A stretch of DNA of 42,326 nt from Asticcacaulis sp. UBA2476 (GTDB lineage Bacteria; Pseudomonadota; Alphaproteobacteria; Caulobacterales; Caulobacteraceae), in the NCBI GenBank assembly GCA_002342035.1, contig DDPE01000071.1, positions 1 to 42,326 on the forward strand. Direction: 5' to 3'. How positions within the stretch are numbered: the stretch's first letter is position 1; each line of letters opens with the position of its first letter. Below, piece by piece: positions 17,288 through 23,835 of the stretch. A program made the position numbers and the translations under genes. Under the pieces are notes generated by a model. The model did no database searches and was not told where the DNA came from. It saw nothing but the letters and a program-made list of their open reading frames with translations.

Positions 17288-17307
17288 ATATGCAGTTTAG
17301 ATTGTGC

Positions 17308-17631
17308 CTATTGCTCGCCCTTAAGGGCTTCGCGGGCCTGAGCGTGATATTCGGCAACCCGGGTGCGAACTTCTGATTCGCTGACCGACAGGTTCGAGGC
17401 CTTAAGGTCGCCTAAAACCTTACGGATCACATCTTCTTCGCCGGGCTGCTCAAAGTCAGCACGTACGACCGCCTTGGCATAGTCTTCAAGGATTTGGCCC
17501 GTCAGGCCCATCTTTTCACCGGCCCAAAGACCCACCATGCGGTTGCGGCGGGCGGCAGCCTTAAATTCCAGTTCCTCACTGTGGGCGAACTGGTTTTCAA
17601 AGCCCTTGGAACGATCTTCAAACGTAGTCAT
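17308..17631 (-). CDS. F1-ATPase zeta inhibitor subunit (DUF1476)
   Basis: A 107-residue DUF1476/ATPase_inh_z protein. In Paracoccus denitrificans this family is the zeta subunit, which blocks ATP hydrolysis by F1FO-ATP synthase through its N-terminal region. The family core is clear: FEDRSKGFENQFAHSEEL at the N-terminus and ARRNRMVGLWAGEKMGL near residues 27-43. GAGG lies about ten bases before the ATG. The gene is monocistronic, with its own terminator, and divergent from purC. The family is nearly confined to alphaproteobacteria, which supports the taxonomic placement. Confidence 0.92.
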   Translation of the reverse strand: MTTFEDRSKGFENQFAHSEELEFKAAARRNRMVGLWAGEKMGLTGQILEDYAKAVVRADFEQPGEEDVIRKVLGDLKASNLSVSESEVRTRVAEYHAQAREALKGEQ

Positions 17632-17726
17632 CTGGTAAAAACCTCTATAGTGCTTTTAAGCTTTAATGCGGCTTATTCCGGCGTGCAATCGAAACCGTCA
17701 TTTACATCGTAAAAGTTTTTGATTAT

Positions 17727-17755
17727 TTGCAGCCACTACACGCATCAGATATGAT
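17727..17755 (+). promoter_or_regulatory. Candidate purC promoter
   Basis: TTGCAG at 17727 and TATGAT at 17750 are separated by exactly 17 bases, a good match to the housekeeping sigma consensus. Transcription would start near 17762 and give a leader of about 134 bases before the purC ATG. Confidence 0.6.
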
Positions 17756-17814
17756 GTATAGGCCTTATCCCAAGGTATCCGAAAGGCAGTTCCAGACGGC
17801 AAATCCTGTTCCGC

Positions 17815-17848
17815 CCCCTGATGTTTGCTATCATCGGGGTTTTGGTGT
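17815..17848 (+). promoter_or_regulatory. Terminator-like hairpin in the purC leader (possible attenuator)
   Basis: CCCC-T-GATG pairs with CATC-GGGG around an eight-base loop, followed by TTTTGGTGTTTTT. It lies between the candidate promoter and purC, 57 bases before the start codon, so it would act inside the purC leader. I recognise no known riboswitch class here. A plain terminator of an upstream transcript is the alternative. Confidence 0.5.
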
Positions 17849-17895
17849 TTTTGCCGCCCGCCCCACTGGCTTTCCCCGTTTGACTGGAGATGGTG

Positions 17896-18657
17896 ATGAC
17901 CACCAAAAGCCGTAAGAAAATCTACGAAGGCAAGGCCAAGATCCTTTATGAGGGCCCTGAGCCCGGCACGCTGGTGCAGTATTTCAAGGATGACGCCACC
18001 GCCTTTAACGCCCAGAAAAAGGCGGTTCTGGACGGCAAGGGTGTCATCAATAACCGCATCTCCGAATTTGTGATGACCAAGCTGAACACTATCGGCGTTC
18101 AGAACCACTTCATCAAACGCTTGAACCTGCGTGAGCAACTGATCCGCGAAGTCGAGATCATCCCGCTTGAGGTCGTGTGCCGCAATGTGGTCGCGGGCTC
18201 GATGGCCAAGCGCTTTGGTTTGCCGGAAGGCCAACAATTGCCGCGCTCGATCATCGAATTCTACTATAAGAACGACGCCCTCGAAGACCCGATGGTCACC
18301 GAAGAACACGTCACGGCCTTCAACTGGGCCAACACTCAGGAAATCGACGAAATTCTGGCCATGACCCTGCGCGTCAACGACTTCCTGTCGGGCATGTTTG
18401 CCGCGGTTGGCATTACCTTGGTTGACTTCAAGATCGAGTATGGCCGCCTGTTTGAAGGTGAGTTCTCGCGCGTTATTCTGGCCGACGAAATCAGCCCCGA
18501 TAGCTGCCGCCTGTGGGATTCCACCACCGGCGACAAGCTGGATAAGGACCGTTTCCGTCGCGACATGGGCAATGTGATTGAAAGCTACACCGAAGTCGCC
18601 AAACGCCTCGGCATCATGGGCGATATGCCCAAGGTGATCGAAGGGGGCATAGCTTGA
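17896..18657 (+). CDS. purC: Phosphoribosylaminoimidazole-succinocarboxamide synthase (SAICAR synthetase)
   Basis: Joins aspartate to CAIR with ATP in purine synthesis. The 253-residue protein opens with KKIYEGKAKILYEG, the conserved ATP-grasp-like start. It carries the two family signatures: LEVVCRNVVAGSMAKRFG near residues 91-108 and VDFKIEYGR near 176-184. Three starts are possible (17890, 17893, 17896). GGAG at 17886-17889 has a six-base spacing only to the ATG at 17896. It heads purC-purS-purQ-purL, but a two-hairpin repeat separates it from purS. Confidence 0.97.
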   Translation: MTTKSRKKIYEGKAKILYEGPEPGTLVQYFKDDATAFNAQKKAVLDGKGVINNRISEFVMTKLNTIGVQNHFIKRLNLREQLIREVEIIPLEVVCRNVVAGSMAKRFGLPEGQQLPRSIIEFYYKNDALEDPMVTEEHVTAFNWANTQEIDEILAMTLRVNDFLSGMFAAVGITLVDFKIEYGRLFEGEFSRVILADEISPDSCRLWDSTTGDKLDKDRFRRDMGNVIESYTEVAKRLGIMGDMPKVIEGGIA

Positions 18658-18662
18658 GACCT

Positions 18663-18750
18663 CGCGAGAAAGTCCTTCGCTGACGCTCAGTGTACTTTCT
18701 CGCGGTTCATATTGAGAAAATTTTCTAGGGGCGGCCCTTCGAAAATTTTC
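18663..18750 (+). repeat. Composite two-hairpin repeat, copy B
   Basis: The first hairpin has an 11-base-pair stem (CGCGAGAAAGT, 18663-18673, with 18694-18704) and a 20-base loop beginning CCTTCGCTG. An 11-base spacer GTTCATATTGA follows. The second hairpin uses GAAAATTTTC twice (18716-18725, 18741-18750) around a 15-base loop with central GGCGGC. Loops and spacer match copy A at 6733-6822 (inverted orientation), while stem changes are paired. It fills the purC-purS gap, so it is transcribed with the operon and may affect processing or polarity. Confidence 0.88.
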
Positions 18751-18776
18751 GCTTTAAATTGATAGAAGTGAAAATT

Positions 18777-19028
18777 ATGAAAGCTAAAGTTCACGTATTC
18801 CTGAAACCCGGCGTTCTGGACGTTCAGGGCAAGGCGGTTGAAGGTGCCCTCAATGGTCTGTCGACCGTTCAGGGCTGGGCGAATGTGTCCCACGTCCGCG
18901 TCGGTAAGGTGCTGGAGTTTGATGTCGCGGCCACCACCGCCGATGAGGCCAAGGCTCAGGTCAAGGACATGTGCGATAAGCTTTTGGCCAATACCGTGAT
19001 CGAATCCTACACCGTCGAGGTCGCTTAA
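18777..19028 (+). CDS. purS: Phosphoribosylformylglycinamidine synthase subunit PurS
   Basis: The small structural subunit that joins PurQ and PurL in the FGAM synthase complex. The 83-residue protein has the usual start (MKAKVHVFLKPGVLDVQG) and the motif VRVGKVLEFDV near 41-51. The ATG at 18777 has AGAAG eight bases upstream. Its stop is one base from the purQ start, so translation of the two is probably coupled. The presence of PurS fits the short PurL downstream. Confidence 0.96.
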   Translation: MKAKVHVFLKPGVLDVQGKAVEGALNGLSTVQGWANVSHVRVGKVLEFDVAATTADEAKAQVKDMCDKLLANTVIESYTVEVA

Positions 19029-19029
19029 G

Positions 19030-19710
19030 ATGTCGTTTAAGGCCGCCGTACTCGTATTCCCCGGCTCCAACTGCGACCGCGACTGCAAGGTGGCGGTCGA
19101 ACGCTCAACCGGCGGCCATGTCGATATGGTCTGGCATCAGGACACGGCCCTGCCCTCTGGCCTTGACCTGATTGTCGTCCCCGGCGGTTTTTCCTATGGC
19201 GACTATCTGCGGTGCGGGGCTATGGCCTCCCTGTCGCCAGTGATGGCCGAGGTCGTGAAAGCGGCTGAGCGCGGTGTCAATGTCATCGGCATCTGCAACG
19301 GCTTTCAGATCTTGTGTGAATCGGGCCTCCTGCCCGGCGCCCTGATGCGCAACAACACCCTGAAATATATCTGCAAACCGATCGAGCTTAAGGTCGAAAA
19401 CCACAACACCGCCTTCACCCAAGGCTACACATCCGGCCAGAGCGTGTGGATGACCCAGGGCAATGCTGACGGTAATTTCGTCGCTGATGCCGATACATTA
19501 AACGCCATTGAGGGCAACGGTCAGGTCGTGTTCCGCTATGTCGAAAACCCCAATGGCTCAGCCAATGACATCGCGGGCCTGATGAACACACGCGGCAATG
19601 TGCTGGGCATGATGCCCCACCCTGACCGCGCGTTCGAAGCTGAACTGGGCTCAGACGATGGCGCGACCCTGTTCAAAAGCCTGCTTAACTCGGCCCTCAC
19701 TGCCGCTTAA
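19030..19710 (+). CDS. purQ: Phosphoribosylformylglycinamidine synthase subunit PurQ
   Basis: The glutaminase subunit that supplies ammonia to PurL. The 226-residue class I amidotransferase shows VFPGSNCDRDC near the start, the nucleophile C89 in GICNGFQ, and the catalytic His/Glu region in MMPHPDRAFE near the end. The ribosome site GAGG lies in the end of purS. A small hairpin and 49 bases separate it from purL. Confidence 0.97.
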   Translation: MSFKAAVLVFPGSNCDRDCKVAVERSTGGHVDMVWHQDTALPSGLDLIVVPGGFSYGDYLRCGAMASLSPVMAEVVKAAERGVNVIGICNGFQILCESGLLPGALMRNNTLKYICKPIELKVENHNTAFTQGYTSGQSVWMTQGNADGNFVADADTLNAIEGNGQVVFRYVENPNGSANDIAGLMNTRGNVLGMMPHPDRAFEAELGSDDGATLFKSLLNSALTAA

Positions 19711-19717
19711 TTCACGC

Positions 19718-19736
19718 CCTCACTATAGCGGTGAGG
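19718..19736 (+). promoter_or_regulatory. Hairpin in the purQ-purL gap
   Basis: CCTCAC pairs with GTGAGG around a seven-base loop, starting eight bases after the purQ stop and ending 24 bases before the purL ATG. No T run follows, so it is not a terminator. It may stabilise or process the messenger RNA. Confidence 0.4.
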
Positions 19737-19759
19737 CGAATGAAACGAAGACGTACCCC

Positions 19760-21979
19760 ATGACCACGACGACCGCCCCTAAACCGAAATCCATGGCTGA
19801 TTATGCGGCCGAGTTTGGCCTGAAGCCTGATGAATATCAGGTCATTCTTGACCGGCTGGGGCGTGAGCCTAACTATGTTGAGTTGGGCGTATTTTCGGTT
19901 ATGTGGTCGGAGCACTGCTCCTACAAATCCTCGCGCCTGCACCTCAAAAAATTCCCGGTCACCGGCGATCGCGTCATCTGCGGGCCGGGCGAAAACGCGG
20001 GCGTCATCGATATCGACGACGGTCAGGCCTGTATCTTCAAGATGGAATCGCACAACCACCCGTCCTATATCGAGCCCTATCAAGGGGCCGCAACCGGTGT
20101 CGGCGGAATCATGCGCGATGTATTCACCATGGGCGCGCGTCCGGTCGCTCTGCTCAACGCCCTGCGATTCGGCGAACCTGACCACCCCAAGACCAAGCGC
20201 ATCGTCGAAGGCGTCGTTGCCGGTATCGGCGGCTATGGCAACTGCGTCGGCGTGCCGACCGTGGCCGGTGAGACCAACTTCCACTCCGGCTATAATGGCA
20301 ATGTGCTGGTCAACGCCATGTGCGTAGGTCTGGCCGATGCCGACAAGATTTTCTATTCCGCCGCCCCTGAACCCGGCCTGCCGGTCGTCTATTTCGGCTC
20401 CAAGACCGGCCGCGACGGCATCCACGGCGCAACCATGTCGTCGGCTGAGTTCACTGAGGACTCTGAGGAAAAGCGCCCGACCGTTCAGGTCGGCGATCCG
20501 TTTGCCGAAAAGCTGCTGATCGAAGCCACACTGGAACTGATGGCCACCGGCGCTGTCGCCGCCATTCAGGATATGGGTGCGGCGGGCCTGACCTCTTCCT
20601 CGGTTGAAATGGCCGGAAAAGGTGGGCTTGGCATCACGCTCGACCTCGATAAGGTGCCACAACGCGAAGAGAACATGTCGGCCTATGAGATGATGCTCTC
20701 AGAGTCGCAGGAGCGTATGCTGGCCATCCTCAAGCCCGGCCGCGAAGCCGATGGTTACCGCGTCTTTGAAAAATGGGGGCTTGATGCCGCCGTGATCGGG
20801 GAAACCAACACCTCTGGCCGCATTATCCTGACCCATAAGGGTGAGGTCGTGTGCGATCTGCCGCTGGCCCCATTATCGGACGATGCACCGCTCTATGACC
20901 GCCCGTGGGTCGAGCCCAAGTGCGAGCCGGAACTTAACCTGGCCGATATCCCCGCCCCGGCCAACCTCAACGATGCTCTGCTGGCCATGATTTCGTCGCC
21001 GGACATGTCGTCCAAGCGCTGGTTGTGGGAGCAATATGACCGTCACGTCATGGCCGACACCCTGGCCGATTCCTCGACCGGCCATGACGCGGGCATGGTC
21101 CGCGTCCACGGCACCAAAAAGGCGCTGGCCGTCACCTCCGACTGCACCCCGCGCTATGTTTTGGCCAACCCCTATGAAGGCGGCAAGCAGGCCGTGGCCG
21201 AAGCGTGGCGCAACCTGACGGCTGTGGGTGCCGACCCGATCGCCATCACCGACAACCTCAATTTCGGCAGCCCCGAAAAGCCTGAGACCATGGGCCAGAT
21301 CGTGCGCGCCATCGACGGCATGGCCGAAGCTTGTCGTGAGTTAGTGTTCCCGGTCGTATCGGGCAATGTCTCGCTCTATAACGAAACCAATGGCGTCTCA
21401 ATCCCGCCGACCCCAACCGTCGGTGCGGTCGGCCTGTTGAAAGACTATGACCAGCGCGCGGGCTATAATGCCCTCAAGGCCGGTCAGGTGCTGGTGCTGA
21501 TTGGCGCGACCGTGGGTGAGATGGGGTCGTCCATTTACCTGCGTGAAGTGCATGGCATCGAAGCCGGGGCCCCGCCCAAGGTCAATCTCAAGGCCGAAAA
21601 GCGTAACGGCGATTTCGTGCGCGACCTGATCAAAACCAAGGCCGTCACCGCCGTTCATGACCTGAGCGATGGTGGACTGGTGATTGCCGCCCTTGAAATG
21701 GGGCTGGCCTCAAAGGTCGGGGTTGAGCTTAAAAACCCGTCCGGCCTCGAAGACCACGTGTTCGCTTTTGCCGAAGATCAGGCCCGTTATCTGGTCGGGG
21801 TCGAAGACGCATCTGCCCATGCCCTGCTGGCGCGTGCGGCTGAGGCTGGCGTTCCGGCGCAGGTCGTGGGTTTGGCGACCGGCGCGGATCTGATCTATGC
21901 GGGTCTGTCGCTTAGCCTGTCTTCGATCAAGGCCGCCCACGAAGCGTGGCTGCCCGCCTATATGGGCGCGCCCACCTAA
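19760..21979 (+). CDS. purL: Phosphoribosylformylglycinamidine synthase subunit PurL
   Basis: The synthetase subunit that converts FGAR to FGAM using ATP and PurQ-derived ammonia. At 739 residues it is the small PurL type that works with separate PurS and PurQ. The catalytic region SEHCSYKSSR holds H52, ESHNHPS lies at about 96-102, and glycine-rich ATP-binding stretches of both halves are visible (VGGIMRDVFTMGA, VGADPIAITDNLNFG). The ATG at 19760 gives the normal N-terminus. A TTG further up would read into the end of purQ. No terminator is obvious after the stop; 21980-22150 holds a direct repeat described separately. Confidence 0.97.
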   Translation: MTTTTAPKPKSMADYAAEFGLKPDEYQVILDRLGREPNYVELGVFSVMWSEHCSYKSSRLHLKKFPVTGDRVICGPGENAGVIDIDDGQACIFKMESHNHPSYIEPYQGAATGVGGIMRDVFTMGARPVALLNALRFGEPDHPKTKRIVEGVVAGIGGYGNCVGVPTVAGETNFHSGYNGNVLVNAMCVGLADADKIFYSAAPEPGLPVVYFGSKTGRDGIHGATMSSAEFTEDSEEKRPTVQVGDPFAEKLLIEATLELMATGAVAAIQDMGAAGLTSSSVEMAGKGGLGITLDLDKVPQREENMSAYEMMLSESQERMLAILKPGREADGYRVFEKWGLDAAVIGETNTSGRIILTHKGEVVCDLPLAPLSDDAPLYDRPWVEPKCEPELNLADIPAPANLNDALLAMISSPDMSSKRWLWEQYDRHVMADTLADSSTGHDAGMVRVHGTKKALAVTSDCTPRYVLANPYEGGKQAVAEAWRNLTAVGADPIAITDNLNFGSPEKPETMGQIVRAIDGMAEACRELVFPVVSGNVSLYNETNGVSIPPTPTVGAVGLLKDYDQRAGYNALKAGQVLVLIGATVGEMGSSIYLREVHGIEAGAPPKVNLKAEKRNGDFVRDLIKTKAVTAVHDLSDGGLVIAALEMGLASKVGVELKNPSGLEDHVFAFAEDQARYLVGVEDASAHALLARAAEAGVPAQVVGLATGADLIYAGLSLSLSSIKAAHEAWLPAYMGAPT

Positions 21980-22071
21980 TCGCAAAAGTCGATTGCAAAT
22001 CACATCGCAACCCAAGGCTTTAAAACAGGTGCGATGGATTGAAATAACCGCCCGCAAACCCACTTAAGCGG

Positions 22072-22116
22072 TAACCCTAACGCTTGTGTTAACCTTCGGG
22101 TCATAACCCTGACGCT
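22072..22116 (+). repeat. Direct repeat upstream of bolA
   Basis: TAACCCTAACGCT at 22072 recurs as TAACCCTGACGCT at 22104, 32 bases apart, which is close to three helical turns, so both face the same side of DNA. Each is followed by a similar GTT(A/T)ACC stretch. It lies 35 bases upstream of bolA and may be a paired regulator site for bolA or its promoter. Confidence 0.45.
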
Positions 22117-22150
22117 AAGGTTTACCCCGTCATTGCCTTTGAGTCCCATT

Positions 22151-22381
22151 ATGCCCATTGCCCAGAGCGACCTCGAAACCCTTCTGAAAACAGCCTTCCC
22201 ACAGGCTGAGATTGAGGTTGTCGATCTGGCGGGCGATGGCGATCACTATAAGGCGATTATTGCCGACGCGTCGTTTGCGGGCCTGAGCAAGGTCAAGCAG
22301 CACCAGAGCGTCTATGCCGCATTAAAGGGTCGCGTCGGGGGGGAAATTCACGCCCTGGCGTTAGAGACCCGCGCCCCCTGA
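22151..22381 (+). CDS. bolA: BolA family protein
   Basis: A 76-residue BolA/IbaG-type protein. The fold signature ending KVKQHQSVYAAL with the conserved histidine, and the acidic loop AGDGDHYKAIIAD, place it in the family. BolA proteins bind a [2Fe-2S] cluster together with CGFS monothiol glutaredoxins, and such a glutaredoxin (grxD) is two genes downstream. The ATG at 22151 is preferred over the upstream TTG. The next gene begins 13 bases after the stop, so the three genes look like one operon. Confidence 0.93.
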   Translation: MPIAQSDLETLLKTAFPQAEIEVVDLAGDGDHYKAIIADASFAGLSKVKQHQSVYAALKGRVGGEIHALALETRAP

Positions 22382-22394
22382 CGGAGCGCCCGCG

Positions 22395-23309
22395 ATGCGA
22401 TACCGCCCCTTTGGACGTTCCGGCATGGCGCTATCGACCGTAGGCCTCCGCCTGAGCTGGGACACGTTCAATAAAAACCGTAATACCGCCGCGGCCCTGA
22501 TGACGGCGGCGCTCGAAAACGGCATCAATACCTTCCATTTCGACACGACTGACCTTGAGTTACTCAAACTGGCCGCCGAGGTGTTTTCCGTCGTCGATCG
22601 TAAACTGTTGTTTATCGGCTGTACCGCCCATGGCCGCACGATTGATGGCCCCGCCACCAGCTATGAACTGGTCCCGTTGCGCTCGCGCCTGAAAGGGGCG
22701 ATCAAGGACTCCGGCCTGATGTGGCTCGACATGCTGGCGTTTGAGCGGCCCATCAATTACGTCCTGCCCGAAGACAGCCGCGCCTTTTTGAGAAGCCTCA
22801 AGGAAGCCCGCATGCTGCGTTACGCCTGCGCCACCGTCGATGTCGCCGACATGGACGAAGTGATCATGAGCGGCGATTTCAACGTCATTGACACCCGCTT
22901 TGACCTCGATACCTCATGGGATAAGCGCAATCTGATGGATAAGGCGGTCGCCAGCGACATGTCGATCATCGCCCGTGATTATTTCCCGGACGCCTATAAA
23001 AAGGCCTCCGACCTGATGCCCGCTGATGGCAAGAAATCGTGGTTCTTCAGGAAACCGGAAAACCCGCTGACCGGGGCTGGCACCTATGCCTTTCTGCACC
23101 AGACACCGGACTGGACGGCGGAGGAACTGTGCCTGTCCTACGCTCTGCACCAGACCGCGATTTCCTGCGTGCTGATTGAGCCGAAGTCCGTGGACCAACT
23201 GGAACTGCTGGCGCAGGTGCCGGAGCGTCACATGCCCTCCTCCGTTCCGGCCCAGATCGAAATGGCCCGCTTTACCGAGCACGGACCGAAAAACCGCGTA
23301 AAGGCCTGA
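22395..23309 (+). CDS. Aldo/keto reductase-fold protein lacking most catalytic residues
   Basis: A 304-residue protein with the order and length of an aldo/keto reductase (start MRYRPFGRSGMALSTVGLRL). The catalytic tetrad is largely gone. The aspartate is kept (D50 in FHFDTTD), but the tyrosine position is E55, the lysine position is T77 (FIGCT for the usual FIxTK), and the histidine position is E117 (LAFERP for the usual IHxP). Hydride transfer by the standard mechanism is therefore unlikely. GGAG lies eight bases before the ATG. Its place between bolA and grxD suggests a role linked to iron-sulfur or thiol handling, perhaps as a binding protein, but this is inference. Confidence 0.82.
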   Translation: MRYRPFGRSGMALSTVGLRLSWDTFNKNRNTAAALMTAALENGINTFHFDTTDLELLKLAAEVFSVVDRKLLFIGCTAHGRTIDGPATSYELVPLRSRLKGAIKDSGLMWLDMLAFERPINYVLPEDSRAFLRSLKEARMLRYACATVDVADMDEVIMSGDFNVIDTRFDLDTSWDKRNLMDKAVASDMSIIARDYFPDAYKKASDLMPADGKKSWFFRKPENPLTGAGTYAFLHQTPDWTAEELCLSYALHQTAISCVLIEPKSVDQLELLAQVPERHMPSSVPAQIEMARFTEHGPKNRVKA

Positions 23310-23377
23310 TCGGGGCCTAGATTTTATAGTCTGGCGCGCCTATATCAAAGCCATACATTTATGCGGAGCCTGATACC

Positions 23378-23719
23378 GTGAGCACAGACATCAATACCGA
23401 AGCCCAGCAATTTATTGAGACGACGATCAAGACCAATCCGGTCGTCCTGTTCATGAAGGGCACGCCCGATGCGCCGCGCTGCGGGTTCTCATCGCTGGTG
23501 GTGCAGGTTCTGGATCATCTGGGCGTTGAATTTGCCGGCGTTGACGTGCTTCAGGACGAGGCCATCCGCGATGGCATCAAGGCCTATACCGACTGGCCGA
23601 CCATCCCGCAGCTCTATGTCGCCGAAGAATTTGTGGGCGGCGCTGATATCGTGCGTGAGATGTTCCAATCCGGCGAGTTAAAGCAACTGATGACCGATAA
23701 GGGCATCGTCGCGGCTTAA
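23378..23719 (+). CDS. grxD: Monothiol glutaredoxin, Grx4 type
   Basis: A 113-residue CGFS glutaredoxin that carries and transfers [2Fe-2S] clusters, often together with BolA. The active-site cysteine is C35 in PRCGFSS. WPTIPQLY and GGADIVREM are the glutathione-binding segments. A GTG start is supported by GGAG eight bases upstream. A strong terminator follows, closing the bolA cluster. Confidence 0.97.
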   Translation: MSTDINTEAQQFIETTIKTNPVVLFMKGTPDAPRCGFSSLVVQVLDHLGVEFAGVDVLQDEAIRDGIKAYTDWPTIPQLYVAEEFVGGADIVREMFQSGELKQLMTDKGIVAA

Positions 23720-23741
23720 TGCCATTTTACCAATACAGTTT

Positions 23742-23770
23742 AAGGCCCGGCTTGATGCCGGGCCTTTTTT
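23742..23770 (+). terminator. grxD intrinsic terminator
   Basis: A perfect ten-base-pair stem (AAGGCCCGGC / GCCGGGCCTT) with a five-base loop, continuing into T. Confidence 0.93.
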
Positions 23771-23835
23771 ATTGACGTCCCCATATCACAACCCTAACCT
23801 GCGCGATAAGGTAAGACTTTGTGGGGGATCGGGGG

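Noticed and set aside
17815..17848. A known riboswitch (purine, ZTP or THF type) before purC
   Set aside because: I could not find the conserved cores of these classes in the leader; only a terminator-like hairpin is visible.
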